From Myxacorys californica WJT36-NPBG1 (lineage in GTDB: Bacteria; Cyanobacteriota; Cyanobacteriia; Leptolyngbyales; Leptolyngbyaceae): DNA of 64,000 nt. The position numbers were made by a program, and so were the translations under genes. The first letter of the stretch is position 1, and each line of letters begins with the position of its first letter. Location: the NCBI GenBank assembly GCA_019359315.1, contig JAHHHO010000006.1, forward strand, positions 1-64,000. Direction: 5' to 3'. The notes beneath the pieces are model-generated. The model made no database searches and had not been told where the DNA came from. It saw only the letters and a program-made list of their open reading frames with translations. Shown here piece by piece: positions 54,815-63,979 of this stretch.

Positions 54815-56305
54815 ATGACTATCACCACCGATTTACGCGCTCTAAATCCGATTAAGTTGGGTTTACCTAACATTTGTGGTTGGGAAGCAGAAATTGCTTC
54901 CATTGTTCAAAGTACAGATCCGGTTTTTCTTCCCACAACCAATCTCAGTCTTGAAAGCATCTCGGCTGGATTTGCGTGTGCGCTGCACATGCATCAACCG
55001 ACGATTCCCGCTGGAGCAAATGGCGAATTGATCAGCAATTTGCAGCACATGTTTGAGCATCCGAACGATGGGGATAACCACAATGCAGGCGTATTTGCGT
55101 GGTGTTATGGTCGCATGGGTGAGTTTATTCCTGACTTGGTTGCCCAAGGCTGTAATCCTCGCATTATGCTCGACTACTCCGGTAATTTGCTGTGGGGATT
55201 GCAGCAAATGGGGCGCGAGGACGTTCTGAACCATTTGAAACGAATTACCTGCGACGCTCAGTATCAGCCCTACGTCGAGTGGCTTGGCACGATGTGGAGC
55301 CATGCAGTAGTTCCGTCTACGCCCATTCCAGATATTAAATTGCAGATCCAAGCTTGGCAGCAGTATTTTGCCTCGCTGTTTGGCGTTGATGCCTTGAAGC
55401 GAGTCAAAGGTTTCTCGCCGCCAGAAATGCATTTACCCAACCATCCGGACACCTTGTTTCAGTACATCAAAGCGTTGAAGGAATGTGGATATCGCTGGTT
55501 GATGGTGCAAGAACATTCGGTTGAGCGGTTAGACGGATCTCAATTGCATCATGAACAGAAATATATCCCTAATCGCTTAGTAGCAAGAAATTCTAATGGC
55601 GAAACGATCAGCATTACGGCACTAATTAAAACGCAAGGATCGGACACAAAATTGGTTGCGCAAATGCAACCTTATTTTGAAGCGAAAGGATTGGGGAAAC
55701 AGCAACTTGGTTCGGTTAGCATTCCGCCTCTTGTCACTCAAATTGCAGATGGTGAAAATGGCGGAGTAATGATGAATGAGTACCCACGAGATTTAGTTCG
55801 GGTGTATCACGAGATTCGCGATCGCGGTGAAAATCACTCCGGTACAGTCGCGATGAATGGTACGGAATATTTGGAATTGATTGAAGCGGCGGGTGCGATG
55901 CCTGACGAGTATCCAACCATTCAAGCGGTTCAGCAGCACAAGATCTGGCAACAGGTGGCTGCGGATCAGGCAATCCCTGAGAAGGTGGAAGAGGTCATTG
56001 CAACTCTTAAATCTAGCGACGATCGCTTTCACATGGATGGCGCATCGTGGACAGACGATCTCAGTTGGGTCAAAGGATATGAAAATGTTTTAGAACCCAT
56101 GAATCGGTTGAGTGCTAAGTTTCATCAAAAGTATGATTCGCTCTTAAGCAGCAATCCCTCGGTAACGCAGCAAGCCGACTATCAAGAAGCACTACTCTGC
56201 AATTTACTATTGCAAACGAGTTGTTTCCGCTACTGGGGACAAGGCGCTTGGACAGACTACGCGAGGGAATTGTATCGACGAGGTGAGGCGTTGATCGAGA
56301 GTTGA
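54815..56305 (+). CDS. Glycoside hydrolase family 57 protein
   Basis: From ATG 54815 (GAGGAAG 7-13 bases upstream) this is a 496-residue GH57-type enzyme. It has the first family motif in CALHMHQPTIPAG, a later FSPPEMHLPNHPD carrying a catalytic-type Glu, and DGENGGVMMNEYPRD. GH57 enzymes act on alpha-1,4 or alpha-1,6 glucans (amylase, branching or amylopullulanase activities). Here the target may be glycogen, but activity cannot be assigned. There is no signal peptide, so it is cytoplasmic. Confidence 0.85.
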   Translation: MTITTDLRALNPIKLGLPNICGWEAEIASIVQSTDPVFLPTTNLSLESISAGFACALHMHQPTIPAGANGELISNLQHMFEHPNDGDNHNAGVFAWCYGRMGEFIPDLVAQGCNPRIMLDYSGNLLWGLQQMGREDVLNHLKRITCDAQYQPYVEWLGTMWSHAVVPSTPIPDIKLQIQAWQQYFASLFGVDALKRVKGFSPPEMHLPNHPDTLFQYIKALKECGYRWLMVQEHSVERLDGSQLHHEQKYIPNRLVARNSNGETISITALIKTQGSDTKLVAQMQPYFEAKGLGKQQLGSVSIPPLVTQIADGENGGVMMNEYPRDLVRVYHEIRDRGENHSGTVAMNGTEYLELIEAAGAMPDEYPTIQAVQQHKIWQQVAADQAIPEKVEEVIATLKSSDDRFHMDGASWTDDLSWVKGYENVLEPMNRLSAKFHQKYDSLLSSNPSVTQQADYQEALLCNLLLQTSCFRYWGQGAWTDYARELYRRGEALIES

Positions 56306-56414
56306 ATGGTGAGAGAAGAAACCTTGGATGCCTAAACAGGTTATCAGAATGGGTTATTCAGAACCTCACATACAGCATTCAAACTAGCAATCATGCAAAC
56401 AAAACCAAATGCAA

Positions 56415-57599
56415 CTATTTTGCTGTTAACACTTCCGCTCTGATCCAATTGATTAATTCTAGATTGACCTGTTCTGGGCATTCGTCATGAGCACAGTGCC
56501 CAGCATTGTCTAGCGTCACAACTCGGAGCTTCGGGTTGTAGTTAGAAAAGCGCTCTACTGAATCAAGTGGGATCATTCGATCTTCTTTGCCCCACAGCAG
56601 AAGTGACGGCATCTTAACGTTGCTAAAAATAGAGCGAATACTAGGACTAAACGTTGGACTCGCCATTGCTTTAAGAATGGCACAGAACGCTTGGGCTGAA
56701 CCTTTTGTTCTCGCAGGCTTCACAAGGATCTCTAGTAATTCATCGGTCACTGCTTCTTTACAGGCGTAAGCTACGCTTGCCCAGTGCCGAACAATCCAGG
56801 GTTGCCGTAACACGTAAAACAACGGATACAACACAAGCGGCGATAGTAGAATCTTTTGGAGCGTACGGACGAAAGGACGCAACCCTAGCGGAATAGATTC
56901 ATGGTGGCTAGAGGTGTCTGGCAAGCTAATCATAGCAACGCCTCGCACCATCTCAGGATGAGCGGCGGCAGTCGCTAGACACGTCAATGAACCAATCGAG
57001 TTTCCAACTAAAATAACTGGCTTATCAATAAAGGTTTTCCAAAAGTCATGCAGCTGTTCGACCCAAAGATCGACAGAGTACTCAATGTCAGGTTTGTCAG
57101 AGGCCCCAAATCCAAGCAGATCGATCGCATAGACGCTGTGAGACTTGGACAGGGCTGACATGTTTTGTCGCCAATGCCCAATTGAGCCGCCAAACCCATG
57201 TACAAAGATGACTGGAACCTGGCTACGAGGGTTGGGAAAAACTGTGTGGTGAACCTTCCAGCCATTCCACGTGAATGCCTGCTGATAGCCAAACCGCCGA
57301 ATTCTCTCAAGGGTAGGAGCCACGTGCTGCTGCTCCTCGGCAGGTTTGAAGGCGCTATAGAGAACTTCTGCGGTGCCGTTGGAGTCAGGATTGAGCAACA
57401 ACCAGCAGAGCGCGAGAAACGCGATCGTAAAAAACTGCGCTACAGCGATCGCAGGTGGAAGTCCATGACTAAACGCCGTCAGAATACGATCGCCGAGAGC
57501 CAATAACCAAGCTAGGTTGCCAAACTCCCAGATATCTCTGCGGAATTGAGCAATAAACTCAGAATTGACGGTAGGAATCTCCAAGCGATCGCTAAACAT
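56415..57599 (-). CDS. Membrane-anchored alpha/beta hydrolase
   Basis: From ATG 57599 (GAGAGG upstream) the protein has about 394 residues: one or two N-terminal hydrophobic segments (about 20-65) and an alpha/beta-hydrolase domain with FVHGFGGSIGHWRQN (oxyanion region), nucleophile Ser in GNSIGSL, Asp in LLWGKEDRMIPLD and His near the end in DNAGHCAHDE. The substrate is unknown; plant and cyanobacterial relatives include lipase- and pheophytinase-like proteins. It is convergent with the GH57 gene. Confidence 0.82.
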   Translation of the reverse strand: MFSDRLEIPTVNSEFIAQFRRDIWEFGNLAWLLALGDRILTAFSHGLPPAIAVAQFFTIAFLALCWLLLNPDSNGTAEVLYSAFKPAEEQQHVAPTLERIRRFGYQQAFTWNGWKVHHTVFPNPRSQVPVIFVHGFGGSIGHWRQNMSALSKSHSVYAIDLLGFGASDKPDIEYSVDLWVEQLHDFWKTFIDKPVILVGNSIGSLTCLATAAAHPEMVRGVAMISLPDTSSHHESIPLGLRPFVRTLQKILLSPLVLYPLFYVLRQPWIVRHWASVAYACKEAVTDELLEILVKPARTKGSAQAFCAILKAMASPTFSPSIRSIFSNVKMPSLLLWGKEDRMIPLDSVERFSNYNPKLRVVTLDNAGHCAHDECPEQVNLELINWIRAEVLTAK

Positions 57600-57852
57600 A
57601 GGACAACGCCTCTCAAGCAAGGTTGTAACTAAAAGCTCCGTGAGTTGGGAACTTAGGCAAATAAAGCCCAATTAAAAATAGAACTACCCTTACTTTGACG
57701 GACTTCTGAAAGCTTGCCCTCCTTCTTACGTTACGGATTTGTTACAGATTGTTTCTTCCCATTGACACCTCCCTGGATAGATTTTGCTTTCTGAAAGCTA
57801 ATTTTAATGAGAAGTGTTCGGTATACCAACAATTCGTTGTAAGGATCATGCT

Positions 57853-58038
57853 ATGAGCGGTCATGCAAGCAAAAAAGGGCAGTCTACAAAGCCCAATGTC
57901 AATCAAAACAGCAATATTGATACAGATCCAGGTGAAACGCCAACGGAAGCGGATTACTCGCGTGATGACCAAGATGTTACGCCTGTAAACCCGGACGCAA
58001 TGGAAAGACCAGATACTCACTCTAACGAAAAAGACTAA
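57853..58038 (+). CDS. Small acidic disordered protein
   Basis: From ATG 57853 (AAGGA upstream) a 61-residue protein begins MSGHASKKGQSTKPN and is rich in Asp, Asn, Glu, Thr and Pro with no hydrophobic core, so intrinsically disordered. It ends 7 bp before the CrtO-like gene and is probably co-transcribed. No family is recognised; similar tiny hydrophilic proteins accompany stress genes. Confidence 0.6.
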   Translation: MSGHASKKGQSTKPNVNQNSNIDTDPGETPTEADYSRDDQDVTPVNPDAMERPDTHSNEKD

Positions 58039-58045
58039 AGAATAA

Positions 58046-59728
58046 ATGCAAGAATACGACGCAATCATCATTGGGGCAGGACACAACGGATTGGTTTGCG
58101 CTGCCTATCTTTTGAAAGCAGGATATAAGGTTCTTTTGCTCGAAAAGCGCGAGATTCCTGGTGGGGCCGCAACCACTGAGGAACTGATGCCAGAAGATGC
58201 TCCTGGATTTAAGTTCAGCCCTTGCGCGATTAATCATGTTTTTATTCACTTGGGACCCGTCGTACAGGAGCTAGAGCTTGAGCGCCATGGCTTAGAGTAT
58301 TTGTTTTGTGACCCCGTTGTGTTCTGTCCACATCCCGACGGGTCATACTTTCTAGCGCACCGATCGGTTGAAAAAACGTGTTCAGAAATTGAGCAATTCA
58401 ATCCGCGAGATGCTAAAAAGTACGCTGAATACATTGACTTTTGGCAGCACATTATCCGGCTCGTTACGCCCGTTTTTAATGCACCGCCTAAATCGATCAT
58501 TGATATTATCGGCAATTACGACATCAGTAAGCTAAAAGATGTGTTCTCGCTGACCGGATCGACGGATGGAACGCTGGATCTCATCCGGTCGATTTTAACC
58601 AGCGCGACTGACCAGCTAGAGGAGTATTTTGATTCAGAATTCGTCAAAGCCCCTTTAGCACGGTTGGCTGGTGAGCTAAGTTCGCCTCCATCGCAGAAAA
58701 CAATGTCGATTGGAGCAATGATGTTGGCGTTGCGTCATCATCCTGGAATGGCTCGTCCGAAAGGAGGAACCGGAGCGTTAACGGACGCTCTGGTTCGCTG
58801 CGTCCGCAGTTTGGGAGGCGAGATTCTGACTGATAAAGCCATTAAACAGATCTTGGTGGACGGCGATCGCGCAGTTGGAGTTCGATTAACAAACGGTGAA
58901 GAATTTCGGGCGAAACGGGGCGTCATCTCTAGTTTGGATGCCAAGCGGGTGTTTTTGCACCTGATGGATGAGAAGGATGTCGATTCTGGATTGCGCGAGC
59001 GTGTTGATCGGCGGATTATCAACCGCAATGAAGCGATTCTCAAAATCGATTGTGCGCTGTCTGAAGCACCTCGCTTTGAGCATCATAATCATCGTGATGA
59101 ATACATGATGGGATCGGTTCTGATTGCCGATTCTGTGAATCAAGTTGAGCTTGCTCATACCGATCCAGAGATTGGTCGCATTCCGATTGATGATCCTTCC
59201 ATGTATAGCGTTGTACCTTCTCTTCTTGATCCAACCTTAGCTCCAGAGGGAAGACATACGCTTTGGATTGAGTATTTTGTGCCTTACCAGATTGCAGGTA
59301 AGGAAGGCACGGGCATGAAGGGGACGGGTTGGACAGAGGAGTTGAAGAACGAGGTTGCCGATCGCGTGCTTCAGAAGTACGCCACCTACGCGCCGAATCT
59401 TCAAAACTCGATTATTGCTCGTCATATCGAAAGTCCGCCCGAATTAGAAGACCGCACTGGCATGTTGGGTGGCAACTATTACCACTTGGATATGACGTTT
59501 GATCAGATGATGTGTTTTCGTCCGCTGCCTGAAATTGCAAACTACAAAACTCCGATCGAGGGGTTGTATTTGACAGGAGCAGGCACACATCCAGGCGGCT
59601 CGATTTCTGGACTGCCAGGCCGCAACTGTGCGCGGATCTTCTTACAAGAGCAGCGATCGCTCACGCAAACATTATCAGACGCAGGAGATTCGATTAAATC
59701 GGTTGCAAAATCCGTCTTTGGTGACTAG
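58046..59728 (+). CDS. crtO: CrtO-like FAD-dependent carotenoid oxidoreductase
   Basis: The 560-residue flavoprotein has the N-terminal dinucleotide fold IIIGAGHNGLVCAAYLLKAG with LLLEKREIPGGAATTEE, and the C-terminal FAD motif GLYLTGAGTHPGGSISGLPGRNCA, typical of phytoene-desaturase relatives. Size and motifs fit CrtO-type beta-carotene ketolase, which makes echinenone and canthaxanthin. Distant CrtI/RETSAT-like oxidoreductases share them, so substrate assignment is moderate. It follows the small acidic gene closely; a large inverted repeat lies 22 bp after its stop. Confidence 0.72.
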   Translation: MQEYDAIIIGAGHNGLVCAAYLLKAGYKVLLLEKREIPGGAATTEELMPEDAPGFKFSPCAINHVFIHLGPVVQELELERHGLEYLFCDPVVFCPHPDGSYFLAHRSVEKTCSEIEQFNPRDAKKYAEYIDFWQHIIRLVTPVFNAPPKSIIDIIGNYDISKLKDVFSLTGSTDGTLDLIRSILTSATDQLEEYFDSEFVKAPLARLAGELSSPPSQKTMSIGAMMLALRHHPGMARPKGGTGALTDALVRCVRSLGGEILTDKAIKQILVDGDRAVGVRLTNGEEFRAKRGVISSLDAKRVFLHLMDEKDVDSGLRERVDRRIINRNEAILKIDCALSEAPRFEHHNHRDEYMMGSVLIADSVNQVELAHTDPEIGRIPIDDPSMYSVVPSLLDPTLAPEGRHTLWIEYFVPYQIAGKEGTGMKGTGWTEELKNEVADRVLQKYATYAPNLQNSIIARHIESPPELEDRTGMLGGNYYHLDMTFDQMMCFRPLPEIANYKTPIEGLYLTGAGTHPGGSISGLPGRNCARIFLQEQRSLTQTLSDAGDSIKSVAKSVFGD

Positions 59729-59749
59729 CACCAAGTCCAATTGAATGTG

Positions 59750-59808
59750 CTATTTGCCTAGAAGCTTGGCTGAATTGAACGAATTGATTCAAGCTTTTAG
59801 GCAAATAG
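59750..59808. repeat. Long imperfect inverted repeat (cruciform-like)
   Basis: CTATTTGCCTA (59750-59760) pairs with TAGGCAAATAG (59798-59808). After one mismatch, AAGCTTG pairs with CAAGCTT, and an AATT-rich inner arm follows, giving about 18 bp of near-perfect stem. No T-run follows, so it may be a terminator without U-tract, a small mobile hairpin or a processing site. Confidence 0.6.
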
Positions 59809-59920
59809 TAATCGCAAAGCTGATTGCGGAAAGCAGGATTTAAGAACATTAGTTAGATCACGATTAACAATCTGTGGCGCAACATAGCGATAAATCAAAA
59901 ATTGCTTGGAGAGTTATTAA

Positions 59921-61094
59921 ATGAGCATATTAACAGTTGAAGAAGTAAAAACGCTAGTGCAAGAACCTAAAGAGTTGTGCGTTTCGATCTACATGCCCAC
60001 TGTCGTAGCAGGAGCAGAAACTCGGCAAAATCCAATCCGGTTTAAAAACTTGATCAGGACGGCACAGCAAGCGCTAGTGGACAATGGGCTAGATGAAGAT
60101 GCTGCTAATGAGTTTTTGCGTCTATGTAATTGACGAGATCGATCGGGATGACTTTTGGCAGCATCAAGATCGCGGACTGGCTATTTTTGTAGCAGATACC
60201 TTCTATCGTTACTACCAAGTTCCACAGGATTTCTCAGAACTTGTGGTTGTTACCGACCAATTTCACCTCAAACCGATTCTGCCGTTTCTTACAGGCGATG
60301 GACGATTTTATGTGCTCACGTTGAGTCAGAAAGACGTGAGATTTATGCAAGGCGATCGCATGAGCCTGCGGGAGGTTGAGGTTCTCAATCTTCCAACCAG
60401 CATGGATGAGGCGTTGCAGTATGACGAAACCGCCGGGGATGGACAGTTTCGTATCGGCACGACAAGCGGCGCATCGAATTTCACCAGTTCTCAACAGCCC
60501 GGACAGTTTCATGGACAAGGCAGCCCGGATCAAGATGACATCAAACAAGATTTGCTGCAATTTTTCCATGTTATTGATGATGCAGTTCACGAATTCCTGA
60601 AAGATAAACGTGCGCCACTCATTTTGGCAGGGGTCGAATACCTCATGCCGATCTATCACGAGGCGAACACTTATCCTCATCTCGTGACAGAAGACAACAT
60701 CGCGGGCAATGTGAAAGTTGAGAAGCCAGAAGAATTACACGAAAAAGCATGGGCGATCGCAGAACCACTGTTCACAAAAGCGATCGACGACGCCGCAAAT
60801 TACTATCACGATTTGTCGAATACTAACGTGACCTCAACCGACCTGAATGAAACGGTTCCTGCCGCCTATTATGGACGAGTGCAGCAGCTTTTTGTGGCGG
60901 TTGGAAGGCAGCAGTGGGGACGATTTGATGCCGAAGCAAACGAAATGCAAATCCACTCAGAGCCTGAGCCTGGTGATGAAGACTTGCTAGACGCAGCGGC
61001 GATTCAAACCATTGTGAATGGTGGTGTGGTGTATGCGGTTGAGCCTGAAAAGATGCCCGACAAGGCTGCGATCGCGGCAGTATTCCGGTACTAG
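59921..61094 (+). pseudogene. Frameshifted archaeo-eukaryotic release-factor-like (baeRF-type) gene
   Basis: Two overlapping frames (59921-60133 and 60093-61094) encode consecutive parts of one protein. The first carries MSILTVEEVKTLVQEPKELC to DEDAANEFLRL; the second resumes with VIDEIDRDDFWQHQDRGLAIF and runs to the family-like end AVEPEKMPDKAAIAAVFRY. Together they resemble the roughly 390-residue bacterial relatives of eRF1 (baeRF), thought to act on ribosomes or peptidyl-tRNA. One extra base around 60122-60127 (CTATGTA) breaks the gene. It could be a true mutation, a sequencing error or programmed shifting; a normal SD (GGAG) and start remain. Confidence 0.72.
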
Positions 61095-61176
61095 ATCTCA
61101 TCCTAATTGCAGATTAAGCGCAACGGCAAATAGAAAACACTTGTAACATAAGTTCACTGAATTCAGGATATAACTC

Positions 61177-61563
61177 ATGCAATACGATGAATTCATTAAA
61201 CACGTACAAAGCTACACTCAAGCTGATTCCCGTGAAACGGCTGAGAAAGCAGTTGTTGCAACGCTAGAAACATTGAAAGAGCGAATTGTAGGAGATGAAG
61301 CTAGCCAACTAGCGGCACAGCTTCCAGAGCCTTTAGCAAAACATCTTAGAGGCCGTGAAGGTGAATTCGGCGACCACTTCAACCTAGAAGAGTTTTACAG
61401 CCGAGTTAGCCAAAAAGAAGGCGTTGATCCGTCAACGGCGGCTGTCCACGTTAAAGGGGTTTTCTCGGTGCTAAATGCGGCAGTGACGCCAGGAGAATTC
61501 CAGGATGTAAAAGCGAACTTCTCGAAAGACTACGATGAACTGTTTGCTCCCTCTGGAAACTGA
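61177..61563 (+). CDS. DUF2267-family protein
   Basis: The 128-residue helical protein has the DUF2267 pattern MQYDEFIKHVQSYTQADSRE, ATLETLKERIVGDEASQLAAQLPEPLAKHLRG and FSVLNAAVTPGEFQDVKANF. Function is unknown; family members often lie near stress and membrane-maintenance genes. It lies 82 bp after the release-factor-like gene on the same strand, with a strong terminator about 80 bp downstream. Confidence 0.88.
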   Translation: MQYDEFIKHVQSYTQADSRETAEKAVVATLETLKERIVGDEASQLAAQLPEPLAKHLRGREGEFGDHFNLEEFYSRVSQKEGVDPSTAAVHVKGVFSVLNAAVTPGEFQDVKANFSKDYDELFAPSGN

Positions 61564-61581
61564 GAGCATCTCCAATAGTTG

Positions 61582-61621
61582 GCTCTATCTTTTTAATTCA
61601 AGCTCTATCTTTCTAATTCAA
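61582..61621. repeat. 20-bp tandem duplication
   Basis: GCTCTATCTTTTTAATTCAA (61582-61601) is followed directly by a copy differing at one base (61602-61621). It lies 18 bp past the DUF2267 stop, before the terminator. Confidence 0.75.
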
Positions 61622-61640
61622 TCAGACTAATCCAATCAGA

Positions 61641-61679
61641 TCAAAACAGCCTTACCCGAAGAGGGTAAGGCTGTTTTGA
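61641..61679. terminator. Bidirectional terminator between DUF2267 gene and hemB
   Basis: A 17-bp perfect stem, TCAAAACAGCCTTACCC (61641-61657) with its complement at 61663-61679, loop GAAGA. It has TTTT at the plus-strand end and TTTTGA on the minus strand, serving both convergent genes. Confidence 0.88.
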
Positions 61680-61699
61680 TGAACGGCAATAAAACAAAC

Positions 61700-62686
61700 T
61701 TACGACGCGCCTAACCAACGAGCCGCATCTTTGGCGTGATAAGTGAGAATTAAATCTGCCCCGGCCCGCTTAAAGCTGGTCAGCGTCTCCATAACGATTC
61801 GCTCCTCATCGACCCAACCGTTAAGCGCTGCCGCTTTTACCATCGAATATTCACCCGACACGTTGTAAGCCGCAACTGGCAGATTCGACGCTTCTTTGAC
61901 CCGCAAAATCACGTCCATATAAGAGAGCGCAGGCTTGACCATTAGCATGTCTGCGCCTTCAGCAATATCGAGTTCGATTTCTTTGAGCGCTTCCCGCGCA
62001 TTGCCTGGATCCATCTGGTAAGTTCTGCGATCTCCAAATTGGGGCGCAGAATCCGCCGCATCTCGGAACGGACCATAATACGCCGACGCATACTTAGCCG
62101 CATACGACATAATTGGAATGTCTTGAAATCCTGCCTCGTCCAAGCCTTCGCGAACAGCACTCACAAAGCCATCCATCATCCCAGAAGGCGCAATGATATC
62201 GGCTCCCGCTTTGGCTTGAGACACGGCTGTTTTTTTCAGCAGTTCCAGCGTTGGATCGTTCAGCACTCGCCCAGTTAAATCGCCTGTTTCGAGATAGCCG
62301 CAGTGACCGTGAGACGTGTATTCACACAAACACGTGTCGTTCATGACAATCAAATCAGGAACGGCTTCTTTAACGGCAGTGGTGGCTTTCTGCACAATGC
62401 CGCAGTCGTGCCAAGCGCCGGTTGCGTCTGTGTCCTTATCAGCCGGAATGCCAAACAGGATGATGGACGGAATGCCGAGATCGTAAACTTCTTTTGCTTC
62501 TTCTACAATCTTATCGATCGAGAGTTGAAAGACACCCGGCATCGACTTGACTTCATTCGCAATGCCATCCCCCGGAACGGCAAACAACGGATAAATTAAA
62601 TCGCTTGTATTTAGAACAGTTTCACGCACCATCCGACGCAGTTGGGGATGAGTACGCAGCCGACGAGGACGGTGAGTTGGAAACAT
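61700..62686 (-). CDS. hemB: Delta-aminolevulinic acid dehydratase
   Basis: The 328-residue enzyme begins [19 protein letters not shown]. It has the metal-site region [12 protein letters not shown], the active-site lysines in [16 protein letters not shown] (about 200) and [12 protein letters not shown] (about 253). It condenses two 5-aminolevulinates to porphobilinogen for haem, chlorophyll and bilins. The three-cysteine loop ([13 protein letters not shown]) resembles the zinc-type site. It shares a strand with rpmA and rplU but is separated by their terminator. Confidence 0.97.
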   Translation of the reverse strand: MFPTHRPRRLRTHPQLRRMVRETVLNTSDLIYPLFAVPGDGIANEVKSMPGVFQLSIDKIVEEAKEVYDLGIPSIILFGIPADKDTDATGAWHDCGIVQKATTAVKEAVPDLIVMNDTCLCEYTSHGHCGYLETGDLTGRVLNDPTLELLKKTAVSQAKAGADIIAPSGMMDGFVSAVREGLDEAGFQDIPIMSYAAKYASAYYGPFRDAADSAPQFGDRRTYQMDPGNAREALKEIELDIAEGADMLMVKPALSYMDVILRVKEASNLPVAAYNVSGEYSMVKAAALNGWVDEERIVMETLTSFKRAGADLILTYHAKDAARWLGAS

Positions 62687-62791
62687 AGAGATAAATGCAG
62701 GCTTGAGCAGTGGGCAGTATCTTAAAAGTCTAAAACGTTCGAGGCTGCGATCGCTCGCCTATTCAATTACGAACTGTAAAGAAAATCATGA

Positions 62792-62821
62792 GAAAAGCGC
62801 CTCCAATTGGAGCCGCTTTTC
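62792..62821 (-). terminator. Terminator of the rplU-rpmA operon
   Basis: GAAAAGCG pairs with CGCTTTTC around the inner stem CTCC/GGAG (62792-62821). The minus-strand tail is TTTTCTCATG, about 25 bp past the rpmA stop. Confidence 0.75.
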
Positions 62822-62843
62822 CACAAGCTGGAATTTCAGAAGC

Positions 62844-63110
62844 TTAAGCTTCAACCGCAGTAGGATAAACGCTAATCTTCTTACCACTCTTACCGCGCCG
62901 TTCAAACGTCACAATGCCTTCGATCAAGGCAAACAGCGTATCATCGCTGCCCCGACCGACATTGTTTCCAGGGTGGAACTTCGTGCCGCGCTGACGCACC
63001 AAAATGTTGCCTGCCTTCACAACCTGACCGCCGTAACGCTTAACGCCCAAGCGCTGAGCGTTAGAATCGCGTCCGTTGCGAGTACTGCCTGTACCTTTCT
63101 TATGAGCCAT
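62844..63110 (-). CDS. rpmA: 50S ribosomal protein L27
   Basis: From ATG 63110 the product is about 88 residues, [20 protein letters not shown], ending in [11 protein letters not shown], a standard L27. The direct MAHKKG start matches cyanobacterial L27, whose N-terminus reaches the peptidyl-transferase centre; the in-frame extension to 63152 is spurious. It lies 61 bp downstream of rplU in the conserved L21-L27 operon. Confidence 0.98.
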   Translation of the reverse strand: MAHKKGTGSTRNGRDSNAQRLGVKRYGGQVVKAGNILVRQRGTKFHPGNNVGRGSDDTLFALIEGIVTFERRGKSGKKISVYPTAVEA

Positions 63111-63171
63111 GATTCCCTCTATTGCTTTCTCGTTGATCTTACCGTCTGTCAAAGAGCGGGGCTAAGTTTGC

Positions 63172-63513
63172 CTAGCCTGCTGCCGTCAGCGTTTCACCAC
63201 CAATGGTGATCGACTCCACCATCAAGCGAGTCAACTCTTGACGATGACCGCGCTTTTTGCGAGTTTTCTTCTTGGGCTTCATCTTGTAAACGAGTACCTT
63301 GCGCCCGCGCAGATGACGCATGATCTTAAACTGCACTGATGCACCTTCTACAAGGGGTTCACCAATGCTAATGTCTCCTTCGTTGTTGACGAACAGCACT
63401 CGATCGATCGTGATTTGAGAGTCCGCCTCTCCGACAATCCGATTGAGGTCATAAAATCGACCGTTTTCGACGCGCAGTTGTTGTCCGCCTGCCTCAATAA
63501 TCGCGTAAAGCAT
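63172..63513 (-). CDS. rplU: 50S ribosomal protein L21
   Basis: The 113-residue product begins MLYAIIEAGGQQLRVENGRF and contains VYKMKPKKKTRKKRGHRQELT, the L21 signature. It is the first gene of the rplU-rpmA operon. Upstream is a long AT-rich region (63514-63700) that should contain its promoter. Confidence 0.98.
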   Translation of the reverse strand: MLYAIIEAGGQQLRVENGRFYDLNRIVGEADSQITIDRVLFVNNEGDISIGEPLVEGASVQFKIMRHLRGRKVLVYKMKPKKKTRKKRGHRQELTRLMVESITIGGETLTAAG

Positions 63514-63979
63514 GTGTTTGTCCTTAGTAAAAGCCGTACAGGTTAACTCGCGTTTGCGAATTATTGGGACCTGATCCGAGCCAAAAAATAGTCAATCAGT
63601 TTACCAGTATCGCGAATATCAGTGTAAACTGTCAACCGATGATTACTTGAATAAATGATTACAGAGGACTACATAGCCTTTGTCGATAATTTCAAATTTT
63701 ACTATGGTCGTTAAATGCTGTCGTAGTGCTTGTTTTGGCCTAAATCAGGAGTGTATGTAATGCAGAAATTAAGCCTTCCATACGCACGTATGTGTATAGT
63801 TAAACCCAACCTGGGCTAAATAAATGCGCGGCGAAGTACTTTCTATATCGACATGATTTGCTTCACGAGGTTGGCATTGAAGTTGGAACGATAAGGCTGA
63901 ACCCTAGCAAGGGTTCTACTACAGGGTGCATTTGCCTTAGAAACTCCACCGCTCTAAATCTGCTCGGAGAAATTTATAG
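63514..63979. other. 466-bp region with a possible leader ORF and hairpins
   Basis: The left part should hold the minus-strand rplU promoter. On the plus strand a 19-codon frame (63760-63819) is led by AGGAG (63747-63751), eight bases before its ATG. It contains the inverted repeat CATACG-CA-CGTATG (63779-63792). Further on, AACCCT-AGCA-AGGGTT could form a hairpin. Together these could be a leader for the gene starting near 63980. Confidence 0.3.
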
